The translations under genes and the position numbers were made by a program. A stretch of 64,000 nt of DNA, from the NCBI GenBank assembly GCA_002633025.1, contig NMRB01000291.1, positions 254,954 through 318,953 of the forward strand, read 5' to 3'. Numbering within the stretch: the first letter of the stretch is position 1; every line of letters begins with the position of its first letter. Source of the stretch: Notospermus geniculatus (Eukaryota; Nemertea; Pilidiophora; Heteronemertea; Lineidae). Positions 20,687-35,600 of the stretch are shown one piece after another. The notes beneath the pieces are model-generated. The model was not told the origin of the DNA, searched no databases, and saw nothing but the letters and a program-made list of their open reading frames with translations.

Positions 20687-23600
20687 GTGAGGGATCACAT
20701 CACATCTTGTTAAGGCTATGACTTAGAGATTCAGAGGTTTCTACTTTCAACTGGAAGTGATGAGCAGAAGTGATAATCAAACACATTCAATCCCATCTGG
20801 GTCATATACATGTATGTCAGATGGACACTAAGAAAGCATGAATTGTGCCTTCTTGAATTTTTGCTGTGTTTTCAATTAACCTCAGTCATGGAGACTGTTT
20901 TATCATCCATGTGTAGGTCATGAGACATGCTTGTTATTTTTGTAAAGAAGAATAACTAGGACCCCCAAAAAGATCAGTAAACATTTGTTGGCGAAAATAC
21001 CCGGTAAGAATGAGCCAGTTTGTGATATTACCGGTATCCACTGTTTACATGAGTTGATTACATAAAGCAACACTGCATATCTGTCCTCATTACGAGTTAG
21101 TTGTTGTGAACAATGGTGACACTTCAAGTGTCTTGGCCTACTTTTCTTTTTCTTTTTGTATGATTCTGTTTTCTAATTTTCTCAACTTCCAGACATTTTA
21201 TTTAGGACAATTTGTATTATTTTTCCGTACCTGTATGCTGAGTTTTCTGCATCTCTTTGACTGATTGCACTCACAGTTCCAGGCTTTCCATCTTACCCTG
21301 ATGCAAGACACTACTGCATATTTTAAAACACAGCATGAAGTCATGATGATCATTCAGATCATAATGAAAAGAAGCCTTCGTGCCTGGATCAGGACATCCT
21401 GACCCATTATTTTCAAGCTCCATGTACTGGTACCTGTCATACCCTGGACACTGTGTACATGTACAAATGTACTTGTTATTTTGATTGCTATTATAAGTGT
21501 CTTGTCACAATTTTGAGAAAAGAACATGAATTGATTCCAGAAGAAGAATGCTGATTCGAAAATAAATACATACATGTAGTCTTGTGAATTTTCCTGTTCT
21601 ACATGTATGACATTCAGTCATGGCCTCCCAATTCCATCTTTTCCAGGGATTCGCAACCTCAGTCCTGAACTTTGGAAACTGCAGCATCTGACGTCGCTCT
21701 ACTTGAACGACAACAATTTGATGCGTCTACCCCCGGATGTGTCTCGCTTGAGCAATCTTACCTATCTTGACCTCTCAGCCAACAAACTGCGCAGCTTGCC
21801 CCCTGAGATCGGGGACATGATACACCTCAGGGAACTTCTTCTCAATAACAACTATCTCCGAACACTGCCATATGAACTTGGAAGGCTATTCCAGCTTCAA
21901 ACACTTGGTAGGTCATCTCACCATACATTGTGATTGCTGTTTAGTAAAAACTAATAAGAATAAGTGCCACTTTTGAAAGTATGCCATGTTGTTCAGGGTT
22001 CAAAGTTCATGACCATTTGGTCTAAAATGCGACCTGGATTTTGCTCTGTGCGACCCAAAAAATTGATGTTCTGATGCATTTTGTATTGTGTGCGACTTGA
22101 TTTTTCGGCCTGTTCGACCAAAATCTGCTTTTTCAGAATATGAACTTTGATCCCTGTTGTTTTGTTTGTGTCAAATTGGCTGAGATCGAGACCAGGAAAG
22201 AAAAGGTGGATTTCTCTTTTGCAGAATACATATATGAGTATGACATCGATGGCCGTAGAGGAGTAATCCAGGATTAGCTCCTATCTTGGGAATGCCAATG
22301 AACCGATGAAATTGTCCTCGTCTCGACGTTTGAGAGTGTCAACGATTTGAAGTCATTCTCGGTCTTGTTGGCGTTCTCTGAGCATATCTTTCGTAAACTC
22401 CTGAGTTAGTAGTTCATGTATATAGTACACCTTCTTTGTTCAAATGGTGTTTTTGGCATCCAAAAAGCACAACTTAGAAATTCTTGACTTTGCCCATTCA
22501 TCTTGTAGTCAACAGTGACCATGTGCTCATGTTTCAGGTCTTGCCGGCAACCCGCTAGCGCCCGAGATACTCAGCGTCTATAATGAGCCTAATGGACAAA
22601 CTAAACTTCTGACGTTCATGCTCGATAATCTGCATCGTAAGTACACTACACACCTTCTTCAGTAGAGAATATATTCCTTTTTGTGGGGCTCTTTTTAAGA
22701 GAAATTTATAATGGGAATGATATGATGTAGAGAATTTGTCAATAAGCTGCATTGTGATCACTTGTGCCAATATATTTTGCATGCTTCAGTCTGTATATCT
22801 CAGCCCATTTATCATTTCCAGGATGTGTGCACTTGGTTGTACTGTTGATCTACACATTTCATTTCCTTTTAATTTCAATCATTCTTTTCGAAACAGTAGA
22901 ACAGATGGATGCATTTCCTCAAAGAATGCCAGCTTGAGTCTGGGTCAGCCTGTGGTATGAATATATTGAGCTGACAGTTTTTAATTTGACCAACAGGTGG
23001 CCTCACTGATGAGAAAAACTATGCAGCCTGTCTCCCTTGTTTTGTTTGTTAATGATAGATGGCACCACAACAGTAGTATGCCCGCAACCTGTGAAAGGAG
23101 AGTCTGGACACTCAGCCTGATGCTGCCATCTGGTTGAAGGGAAAGTAAACTCTGGCTGTTGGCTGGGAGATGTGGTTCTGGTGAACAGTCGGTTCCAATT
23201 ATCTGGTTTAACATCAGATTGGTAGAGCGGAAGTCCCACCCCTATTCCTTCATCAACGCTCCATTATATCTATTAGACTCAGGATAATTATTTAACAATT
23301 GTGCTGTCTGAGATGGGATGACATGTCAAGATAGCTGTGTGAGAATTGAGAGAAATCCCTGTTCTGTGCTTGGCCATTATGCAAGTTCTATATTGAGGTT
23401 TCAATTAACATAATGCCATAGCCTTGAAAGTTTAAAATTATTGCCCGATTAATAAAAATACGAGTGTTGCCCTAGAGAGACAATATCCACAATGTAATCA
23501 GTGCAGAATTTGCACTGAATGAACACACAATGGGGAATGCTGTCTGAGTGGCACTGTGGCAACATCGGCGCCTCTCACCTCTGAGGTTCTGGGTTCAATC

Positions 23601-26600
23601 CGCAGTTGGACCTACTCCTCATGTGGTAGAGAGGGTGACTCTTACACAGATTTTCTCCGGACACTCTGGTTTCCTCCTGTTTATAGAACAAATAATGCCG
23701 TATTTTGCACTTGGCCCCTTTCAGTATGTAGTACACAAATGTTACCAGGATGGGAAATGAAAAATAATATGTTGATTCTGCAATCACTGATGGCACTGTG
23801 GGATGCTGACAAAAGGGAATTGTGCTGACATGGTTTCACCTGGTACTGCTGACGGACATGTTCACATTTAATTTGCCAGGTGTACAATCACCAGTGTCAT
23901 GAAATCATTCTTGACCTCGGTCACTTGTCAATCGCATGGTATGAAATGTGTCAATGACAGGACCTTTCAACTTGAATTGAATTTTCATCCCCCGGGCCCG
24001 TATGCATAAAAGTGGAATAAGCTTATTCCAGTTATAACCTAACGTTATAACGTGAAGCTATACCTGGAATAAGCTTATTCCACCTTTATGCATACGGGCC
24101 CAGGTGAGCATGTAGTCCTTGAACCATTTCATTTCCTTTTCCCTTGATTATATTTCTGTTCTTGGCTGGTGTCAATCTCTCCCTAGGTCATTGATCCGTG
24201 AACTCAGAAGTCATGGCACAACTTCAGGACACAGAATCTTGTTGCATCAAATTGCAAATTGGCGACTGGTGTGTGCAGCTCTCTTGTTGGTGGCATACAG
24301 TATACAAGGATATTAATCTCATCTGGCTGCAATAAACTAGGTCACTTGCGATTCACAATGGCTTGAATCTGATGTCTTTGTGCACCATCTGTTGTCATCT
24401 ATAGTAATTATCAGAAATACGCAATCTGTTGGCGTATTTTCTGGGGCTTCTTTTGTTTGCATGTAGGGCCCAATGAACATTTGCGTATTCACAGGAGGAA
24501 ATGTCAGCAAGGGCAATCACAGGCATCTTTAGAGTACCGGTATGTCTTGGCAAAAATGAAATCTGAAGATGAAGAACCAAAATTATCAGATTAAGCCAGC
24601 AGAAACTTCAATGCCATCACTTCTGATGTTCCTGGTTAGCATGAAATGGGGCAGAATGGTCTACACTATACTCTTATATTGGATTCTGAAGAACCATCAC
24701 TCATCAGGGCCTGACCAGATGTAGTCATGAAATTCACGACTTCGAATATTTGGGATATTCTACGTCGTGATTCAGCACTCCATGTTGTGTGGAGGAAATT
24801 CTCCCGTCTGAGAAGGGCGAAATGTTTTCACTGCTGGTGAAGCTCTGGAAGCAGGACAGCATTTCAAAAGTATCCTATCATGAAGTTTCAATATTCTAGA
24901 TGACACTCCTACCGTTGCCCAAAAAATCTGACCACTTCCAAAGCGTTTAAAATCCGAAGTTTGAAGGACAGTGAAAACACGCCGCCATATCCCTGTACAT
25001 CGTACTGTACATTGGTTTGTTGACTTCCGGAGCGAAAGGTCACTTGGGAGTTGAAGGTTCGAAAGGTCGGAATTATCGGATGTTTCTTCGCCCTTGGAGG
25101 AATAAACTTTCACCATTGCGCATGCGCAGAAGGCGCGTTTGAGCAATCGGAAACACTCGGCGATTTCCGATGACAGAAGAGGCAAACGCCGAAAGTGACG
25201 TCATCAAAACATTATGGCAGCCAAGTTCGGCGCGATGCAACATCGCATCGAAAAAAAGCAATTAAACCTATGTGTTCTGGTCAGATTACAATCAAAATGG
25301 TCCAGTCACCTACTGTTTTATATGAACATTACAAATATTTGGTATTAAAAGCAATTTTCGCTGTAGGTTTTCGAGATATTCGCAATTAAAAGTGCCGCGT
25401 GTTTGCCCTATTGATATGCAAATTTTCGTTTACACTAGTCCCCATAGGAGTTGTATAGGTTGAATCCGGTCGTAGAATCATAACTATGATGTTATGTTCG
25501 GAGACTGGAGTTTTCGGTCTAGACCAGATGTGACATGTGTGAATTTTTATTGTATCCTTTGTTCTGTGTTACTTCTGAATTGAACACTTGTGCAACATTC
25601 CTGGATCTTCAGCAATGGCGGGTGTGGATTCTGGATCTTTTGAAATCATGTAGGCCTATGTGTGTGTGTGGGGGGGGGGGTACCTAATGAGCTGGCTCTG
25701 GAACAATTTATTTGCATATTTCTCATCATTGCTCATCGTAATTGAATACTGATGAATTACGCCATGGTTCCAGGGGCTACAGGATGTAGGCTCACGTGTT
25801 TGATAATGTAAACCTTCTCGTACCAACATCACATTTATGTCAGTTTGGTTATTTTCACATTTTGTACAGATGTGTCGATTTGCCGAATTGATATGAAATG
25901 GACTCGGCCACCTGTTGACACATGTGCAAGTCCCATGCTCCATGAAGCATGCAGCAGCAGCTGCGTGGACTTATTACGTATCAAATCCATCTGATGACTA
26001 ATAGTTCTTTTGTGAAAAATTTTGAATAATGGTTCATTTGTTTATTTTATGGTACACGTGTAGTTGACGATATCCGTTTTCTGGTGCACAGTTTGGACAC
26101 TTGCCATATCGGTGACACTGACAGTTTGAATCTAAAAGTGAAATTAACTCATGCTTGGACATGAACACAGCTGCAGTGGTTTCATTCGATTGGGCACAGG
26201 CAAGTCCCTTCTGACAGCTGCGTCAGAGGGTCAGTGAAGTATCATCAGGGATACACTGAATTTCATACATTTTTGCAATGTATTGACCCAATTGCCAAGA
26301 TTTGACTGTCGAACCTTGAAACTACCAGCTTGAAAAACCTTTCTTGCAGAATTTGACGAGTCTAATTCAACTCATTTGGTTTCACTCCTGAAATGGATAC
26401 CGGTACCTTCGAGTCCAAGCAGCTACAGTTTGGTTCGTCATCCCAAATCTAGATGGCACTGTGAAGGCTGTTTTGCCCATCTTGAAAACTTTACTGAGAC
26501 AAAGAAGGGTTGTCTGAACATCCCACTACAGTGAAACTCTGAGGGCAGTTCTGTCAATTTCAAAATTGGCCTGTTGCATAAAAGCTGCAGTTGCCTATTC

Positions 26601-29600
26601 AAGAAATGTATGTTTTAAGGGCTTCTGAGCAAAATAATTGACACATTTAGGAGCTGATTGCTCTAGGAGAGAAACATCACAAAGTGTGTCACAGTGTCAT
26701 GAACATTGTTTTATAACTAAAGACCATTATGATGAAATAATGGAGTGAAATACAATAAATAATCCATAGCAGTGCACTTTGTGGGGGTACTGCATCATGC
26801 TCTTTTTCATGATAATATCAAAACCTAAATAAAATCTACATGTATTTTTGATGATATCCAACTTTGTAACTAAGGGAGTCTTATCTTTTTCCCAGCATTC
26901 CAGAAGTTCATCTTCAACTTTCACATACATTTTTATATCATTTTCCTTTTCAGGCTGTATTACATACATCAGTAATATCAAAAATTCATAAGCGAGCTCG
27001 CTCGCCTTATAAATTTTTGGTAATATCCCAAACCTAATGAGGTACCCGCGGAACTAACGTCACGACGCGGCGCTGCGATCGATGCGCCCGAAGTTTCTTT
27101 TTTCTAACGTTATTTCCATTTATGTCTAGAGTAAAAATAACTCGTTTCTGTTGGCCGCCTGGCAGTAAATTTACATCATCCTGTAGCAGATGAAAATTTC
27201 TTAAATCTCCTTGCTTTTTTCCTTAAAATGAGGAGATAGGTTGGCGATAAAAGCAACGTTTTTGTCTCATTATTCCTGTAGAAAAATGTACAGGTCACTT
27301 TTTCATGACGCAACGTCAACACCTAAAATGACGTCAATGACGTCGCGACGGGTCAGTCGATCACATCGCCACCGCGTAGCAAAGTTTGTCACGCGGGTAT
27401 CCCATTGCAAGACATGTTGAGCTTTTCCCATTGTGTGTAATTGTAATTCATCAATCCCTGTCATTCCCCTGGGTCATTCCCAACCCATCAATGATCATAC
27501 ACAGCCTCAAAAATAGACCGTGCAGACCAAAAAAAAGGTTAGGCTTGTGATGAATTGATACCCAAAAAGGTGTTCCACTTTCAGTTAGCTTTATACTTCC
27601 ACTTAAACCCTTTTCCCTTTAAAATATTGTCATCATTACCGTCATCAGTGTCATCGCCATCATTATCATCATTGTAATTGTTGTCGTCATCATCTTCATG
27701 AAATGAGGATGAATATCATGGCCATTTTTACCTTTGACCACAGTGTTGCAGTCTCCCCCCATACATGATGCTAATTCAGGAATTGATGCTGCACGTGGTT
27801 ATGATATCATCTACAAATGCAACGGTATTGGTACTCCGCACAATCCCCACCTGTTAAATTACAAATATCCACGTGGGGCATTGGCTCCACGCCAACGATT
27901 TTACAATCTATTTCATGCAAATATCCAATCAATAATCGCGCGCAATTGGCTGCAGGAGATAATGAATGCTACTGTTGTGTAAAACAACGTGGAGATAGCG
28001 TTGCTGGTAATACTATTTATGGATCCATTGTCCCCTGTCACTTGTTATTCAAGCTGGACTCAAGGCAGAAGCATTGTCCAGAACACCCCAGCATCTGTAA
28101 CTTTGCTGTTTACTAGAAGGATTTTATATGTGACGTATTCGTAGCGGATTGGTTGCTTTCCCCACCTTCTTATCATACTTTCACCTGGCATGCATACATA
28201 ATAGCATGAGGATGCACAGACTTTGAACTGCATTACAAGGGAGAAGGGACTTGTGGACTTGTCAACATTGCGTGACTAAGGAGTTGAGAGGCTGGGGTAG
28301 CGCGTGGTTTTTGCAAGACGTGGGATATCACTCTGCTGGAGCGGTGCACAATTTTTGATGCAATAGGATCATTTCTGCTGGCAAATGTGACTTCTTTTGA
28401 TGTATAGCCCGACCATGGAGATGTGTTGTTATCAANGGGATCTCAAATAGTTAGTTATATACCATTTGCCATTGTATCCACAGTCAGCCACTTGAAACCA
28501 GCAAGCTACAAATGTGTCAGGCATACTTGACTTTGTTTTTTGGCCAGACTGTCCCTCCTTGCTGCGTGTTTGATGTTTAGAACTGGGGTGCTTCTAGTTG
28601 GCAATGCTCACTCCCCGTTGTGACTGGGTTGGCCAAATTTCCAAGAAAACTACACAACAATCATCTAATAGTGTCAATGAAAGGATCTTCATTGACACGA
28701 GTATTCTCCTTTCTGTCACACATTGCCATTGTCTCCGTCTCCTAGTTGATTTATCAGACTCTGTTGGACACTTGTACTTGTAGAAATTACAGCTCATGAG
28801 GTCAAATAGGGCAGATATTTTTTGCCAATATTGGTTAATGAGCGACAGTAATTGGCTTGGCCTAATTATTGGCTGTCATAAGGCAAATTAGGACTTTGCC
28901 TTAGGCAAATGTAAGTCAGTTTCCCGTAATATATGCAGGTGATGCAAGGATTGTTGGTTGGTTTGATATGATCGAGTCAGTTCGATGCAAGAGCGGTTCA
29001 TACAGTTTAAGGCCAGTGGAACAAATGGTTCATAAAACATAAGCCATGGCCTGATATCATTGAAATTCATGGTCACAAATGTTTGATTTATATTGAGTAT
29101 CCACATCAAAGGCATCTTGATGATACTTGCATTACACAATGGGTGGTGTGGAATTTGGAAAATCCCTCGGCACCAACCTACAGTATGCGCCAAACGGGCT
29201 ATGAATCACAAAGGACTAGGAGAAATGACGCCACCCTCATCCACCAGGCGTAAAAAGTGGCTTTTGGATTTCGGACTGTAGGATGGCTTGCAATCTGTGG
29301 CTTTCTTCCTTGCCCTCCATCATTCTACCTGCTTTGCTGAGGGAGAAGTTCAGAAACGTTCACTTGGAGAGTTGAAACAGTTTGTGATGTGTAGGCCGCT
29401 GTTTCCGTTGAGAGTACCACCTGGGGTATGGATATACGGTACGTTGAATCCTGTCGCCGGCAAATGAGAACCTCTTCAGAGATGATCGAGAGGGCTGTTG
29501 AATATGATCTTAATTAAAATCGAGCACATGTCCACTGACACAATCGATAATTTAGGGTTGTGATGTTCCCATGGATGCGGTGTCCTCCTTGGCCATATGT

Positions 29601-32600
29601 GTGTGTGGTAAAATACACCAAAAACAAGTGCTCAGACTATGGACATTGGATGATTTTCCACAATCTTCGTCACCAGCGTCATACATCTACAGGAGTCCCA
29701 GAAAAAGCCTAATCCTGAAATAAAAGGGTTAACATGACCAAGCATTGTGGTCTGACCATTCAAGTACATGTAAGAGCAAATTGCGTCCAAAGATATCCAA
29801 AGGCATTCTTCCAGTCATGCGTCACTGAGCAGCATTGTTTGGAAAATGGTTGCGAAAACCCATTCGCGATAGTCCTCTGTCTTTATCATATATACATGGG
29901 TTTTACTTCAATTTGCAAAACGGTGCTCAGTGATGCATGACCAAAGAAATGCCATGAATGTATCATTGGAAAGGATTTTGCTTACTTTATGGCAAATATA
30001 CACCCGCCCATTGCTCTGTCATATTAGCCCTTTATTTCATGATGAGGCTTTTTCTTGGGACGCACTGTATTGTCAACATCCTTTAGTGGGATTGCAGCTT
30101 TAGGCTGGCGACAGACTAGTGTGGCATTAGGAGAGCACACATTTTGTACCCCACTGCACCAACACAAAAAAAGCTGCTGAAAGAATGGTAGTCATTGTCC
30201 CAAATCAAATCTCCATGGCACCTATTGAGGTTCAAGGACCTTTCTGACCTCATCCCATTGACCGGAGACAATAAGGGCCAAAAATACAACACAATTGTCA
30301 GGAATTTTGGGAACAAGGGACATAACACCAATTGTCATAGGAATTGCCATCTCAGTGGATGCCAGCAACCATGCATTGAAGATCCAACGAACATTGGATA
30401 AAAACCCTCCGTTGTTGCAAAGCAAGGTGGAATATATTATATTCTTGGTGGTATGAATACGCGTATTACTCAGTTCCCCAAAATGTTCACCGTTTGGAAT
30501 AGTGCCAGGTTTTAAGTAGGCCTCTTTTTGCCACCAGGCTTAAATATTCTAAAAAATGCAAGTGTATATGGATGTATGACATTTTACATTCTAAGGACAA
30601 AAGGTATTCTGTCTGTCTAGACAGCCATGGAAGAACAGTTCAAATCNNNNNNNNNNNNNNNNNNNNNNNNNNNNNNNNNNNNNNNNNNNNNNNNNNNNNN
30701 NNNNNNNNNNNNNNNNNNNNNNNNNNNNNNNNNNNNNNNNNNNNNNNNNNNNNNNNNNNNNNNNNNNNNNNNNNNNNNNNNNNTTAGTGGGATTGCAGCT
30801 TTAGGCTGGCGACAGACTAGTGTGGCATTAGGAGAGCAAACATTTTGTACCCCATTGCACCAACACAAAAAAATGCTGCTGAAAGAATGGTAGTCATTGT
30901 CCCAAATCAAATCTCCATGGCACCAATTGAGGTTCAAGGACCTTTCTGACCTCATCCCATTGACCGGAGACAATAAGGGCCAAAAATACAACACAATTGT
31001 CAGGAATTTTGGGAACAAGGGACATAACACCAATTGTCATAGGAATTGCCATCTCAGTGGACGCCAGCAACCATGCATTCAAGATCCAACGAACATTGGA
31101 TAAAAACCCTCCGTTGTTGCAAAGCAAGGTGGAATATATTATATTCTTGGTGGTATGAATACGCGTATTACTCAGTTCCCCAAAATGTTCACCGTTTGGA
31201 ATAGTGCCAGGTTTTAAGTAGGCCTCATTTTGCCACCAGGCTTAAATATTCTAAAAAATGCAAGTGTATATGGATGTATGACATTTTACATTCTAAGGAC
31301 AAAAGGTATTCTGTCTGTCTAGACAGCCATGGAAGAACAGTTCAAATCCAACAATAGATGTTTCTCTCTTGCATTTTATTTGATGATTTGTGCTGAAATA
31401 TCATTATCTGTATTTCTTAGGATAGGAATAAAGTCATGCAGGATTACAAAAAAGTCCTTATTGAACAGTCCTTGGGTGTGTTGATCAAATTGACATGCTG
31501 AATAGGTGAACAGCAAATGAAAAGTAAATTATTGATGGTAGATTTGAGAAATGAGGTAGGACGTTGAGCAAACATCTGAATTTTTTGTTGCACTTATCAA
31601 AGGAACTAAGTTTAAATAAGGCCTTCAAGTTTGAGAATGGTAAATTTCAAGCCACTGTTTCTTCACATTTTTCTGTGTGATGTTACATACATGTACTTCA
31701 TCTCTGGCGAATTAGGCTTCAGCTGTCACTAAAAGGGCATCATCCTGTGAGCTTTTCCTCTCCCACATCTTCAAAGGGTTAAACAACGTGTGTACCCGGG
31801 GTGTGTACACTCCTGTTATATCGATGCTAGACATGTTCTGGCATTCGGTAACAGTGGCCAAGTCCAGTAGGACAAACACTTGAAACTGATCAAACTTCAG
31901 GGGACATCAATGCAGGAAAATTGGGTTGATTTCGTGAGACATCAGTAAGAAAACTGGGTTGGTTATCACAGTATGGGCAATTGTCTGGCACAAATCATTG
32001 TCCAGAGTGCACAGTTTGTACTACTCGGCACTTGAACCCTTTGATTTCATGAGATTTTTGGCGTGTTGGCAGAGATTCAGAGATCCTGCTTCCTAGTTCC
32101 CAGTCTGCTTTCTTTTTGTGGGTTACACAAGTGGTGCTCAAATCCTGGGACCGTGCTCGCAAAGCTACTCTGTTCGTGGTACTCATGAAAAAGAAGTGTT
32201 TCAGATCATATACCTGTATGATACCAGTTAAATTTTAACTATTACCAATTTGCTTACCGGTACTGTTGTGGGTGTGAGAGAAAATGGTATCCATCAATAC
32301 CACCTTTACAACCCATCAGCATCACGAAAGCCAAATCAAAACCTGTTAATGGTGACCTTCTGACTTCACTTGAGGTCGCCTGTAAGAACTGACCTGCCAC
32401 TTACAATACTATCAGATATTCATTGATAAGACCGTGAATTGTCGGGGGATAAAATGAGTCGGTCACGCTTTCTTCGTCATCCAGGAGTACGTGATGACAT
32501 CAGCATGATTTGTGTGGGCCAGCTCTCCTGGTTATAAATATGAGAAATATGCATGGAATTATATGCAGTCGGTGGAGTGAGGGAGCAGGGTAGACTTCAG

Positions 32601-35600
32601 TACGGAGGCAAAGTTACATCTGTTGATGATAGACTGAAAACTTCCTGTGAATATTGTTCAGAACACACGTAGAGGCTGGATATCAATTGGTGAGTTAGCC
32701 CCCTGAGATTTTCATAGTGAGTATAGTGCAGTGTGGGAGGTAGGTGTGTGTATAGCTTGGACCACGTGTTCACCAATCAGTAGACACCATTGCTCCTGCC
32801 ATTGGCATATTGATCGGTGAAAATAACCATCGAAGATTTCAAGAAAGCACTTTAAATTTAACATTTCAGAGAAATAGTTTTTCTTTCGTGTTTTTGGAAG
32901 GGAAGCTCTAAATCATGTGGTTGCCCACATTTAGGAAGTAACTGGCCACTTCACCATGTTCACTGAAGGAAGTTTTACTCTTCCTGTGCATTTGCATAAG
33001 TAGGTCCTGTAATTAATTGTTTTGTTTTACTATATAATGTGTCAAAACCATGGGGATACTAATACCTCTATGGTCAAACCATGTCAACAGTAATACATGT
33101 GTGAGATATGTTGTTGTGGGTGGGAATGCTGTGACACCTTTCATGTTTAGTATCTTCACTGCACTTGACAGTCATTTGGAAATTATGAATGAATAAGGAG
33201 GTAGGCTATTTGGAAAATGTCTCCTATAGGATACATGAAGTCTCTACCAAGAAGATGTGGGATTTGTTTGACATGAGTCGTCCATTGGTACGATATCCTG
33301 GCTAAATGAGACTTGTGTTTTTTCGTTGTATACCCAAATCATCCAACTGTTTGCACATCCTGTGACCAAGTTGTAGGCCTACTCAGTGCCTCGACAATCA
33401 CCGCCTTTGTTGCTTTGCCTCTCTATATAAGGCCTGCTTGCTGAGTTGATATCCGGCATCGCTTGTTTTTGTCAATTATTTCTGCTACAATACTTCTCAT
33501 ATTTCTTTAAATACAATTATTTGACCTGTAATTTTGAATAGGAAATGTTGTGATGATTGTAAAATGAAATAATTGCTTATAGAACAAGTCAGGCCGAGTT
33601 GACTGCCCGGTTATATAGGATGTTGATTTCCGCTGTTGTTCTCAACCAATCCTTGAATACTTTCCAAGTGATTGCTAAAGTGAATGATGTTGGCGCGATC
33701 AGGTTCCTGATTTAATGTCTTGTTGTAATGGATATCTGAAGGCGATAAGTGTTCTACAAAGCAAGTGGCGAAAATTGAGATGGACAGTAAGTAGGCCTCT
33801 GCATTGTCCTGCTCCCCAAATAAATGGAACCATAGGTTTGTGCAGGCCTTTATTGCTGAGATTTTGAAATCTGTCAAAGCTTGTCCTTTCCGTGTTGACT
33901 TCACCCAAAGATGACCGAACATATTAATGTATGTATATTTGTGTGGTACCCTGCTTAAATGTTAGGATAAATTATGTGCGGTCATTCGCACAGGTTGACC
34001 ACGGTTCTCTGTCATGGAGCATTGTATGGTATATTATTTACATGTATTTGTGATTTTGGCCATCATTGATCATGTCATGGTCTGTTTCACATGAACAAAC
34101 TCAAATACTTAGAATTAGGGCATGAAAGCATTATGTACATATACTGGTTTATAGTGGGTAAATAATTTTGTTGTACTCATGCTTTCTCTTGTCATCATTT
34201 CAGGTGAAGAAAACCATTCTATTGGTCCACAGACAAGGAGAAGGTGCTTCACTTGAATTTCACCGCATATAGCGTTTGAGTGTGTGGAATTTCAGTTCAT
34301 TGGACAGTCATGCTGGGATGAGATCACAGTTTGTGACGTGGAAGTGAGTTTTATTTGGGAAGTAAACTGACGGGTTTGTTTATGTAGGAATATACAACAT
34401 TTTTTAATACGCAAGTGGATAATTGGACAAGATGTCGTCCAAAAGTGGTCGGAGTCGAAAGCAGCACACGGCGGAGATATCCATTGCCAGTATTGGTAAC
34501 TTGGAGGTGATAAGTGAGGAGAATTTCTTAAAACGGTTGGAGGGGATGTCATCATGTGAGGACTGTAAGCACGAACGTTCCAAATCAACTCATTCGAAGA
34601 GCAGACGACAAGTGAAGAACAAGAAAAAGTTTCGCCAACAAAATAAGGCACGGACAAATTCCCCGATTGTTATAAAACTGTCCGATACTTTGAAACCGCA
34701 GAAATGCAGGCGGAGGGGGTCCAAGGGTGGCAAAGTAGAGGAGGAAACAGTCGCTCTTAACAGTACAAGCTCAGGGAATATAAGTAGCCATGGCCTTGAG
34801 ATGGCCTGCAGCAAATCTGAGAAAAATTTCTCAGCTATGATCTCAATTCTGGAGAAATGTCACCAGAAACATTTTTCCCCGGAATTTACCTTGAATTTAA
34901 ACATGGATAGTACGCTGTGCTCACAAAGTAACGTCCCACTTAATAATACTCGCTCATCCTTACTGCACACCCGGAATACTCCTACCAGCCCCAAACAATT
35001 TTTCGTACTCTCGAACAATGTGGATATTATTTGTAATGATTTGTCTGCAAAAACGAACTCTGGTGTGGGGGCTGATTCCACGTCCTTGCTTTCCCTAGCA
35101 CCATCTCAGGCTGAAAATGGAGAACGTACCACAATATTCCTGGACAAGGACTTAACCAGGGAGGAAATGAGCCAGTTAGTGGAGTACACCACGGGGTTCC
35201 CCGTGACGCGTTTCGATTGTATGCAACTAAACTGTACAGAGTGCATCTCATGGCCAAGTTCTGTTGCGAAGTGTAGCAAAGATGAGGATCGTGTCGAGCC
35301 TGATGATTACACGGACAATAGTAGTGAAAGTTCTGATGCAACAGATACAGACACTGTTACTTCATCTTCACTTTCTTCATCATCACGGCCGTCTGTATCA
35401 GATTTTGTGTCATCTTCATCTCCCGTGTCCTCGTCTGATGAACAAAGTTCAGTCACGGTTGAGACTTCATCTGAAAGCGAGGAGGAAGAGAAACAGATTT
35501 CATCAGAATGTGCATCAGTGCCATCAATAATGATACCTAAATCCACTAAAGCAGAGTATGCCTTCATAACAAAACCCAAATCTGTCAAAACTGCACCGAT

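Larger units (their letters stand above)
22637..32500 (+). other. CNOT6: CNOT6 intron 3, proximal part
   Basis: This is the first half of a 19.1-kb intron. It holds a tRNA-derived SINE (about 23540-23685), palindromes (23994-24101, 26972-27034), a promoter-like cluster (24960-25240), an inverted-repeat element (27036-27408) and a duplication around an N gap (30083-31348). No CNOT6 exon or other recognisable protein exon was found here. Confidence 0.6.

Noticed and set aside
24772-25185. Minus-strand 137-codon open frame
   Set aside because: No domain identity, and it overlaps the promoter-like motif cluster; no splice or conservation support.
30572-31127. Open frames around the 137-N gap, in duplicate
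   Set aside because: Frames are artefacts of the gap and of the duplicated segment; no protein similarity.
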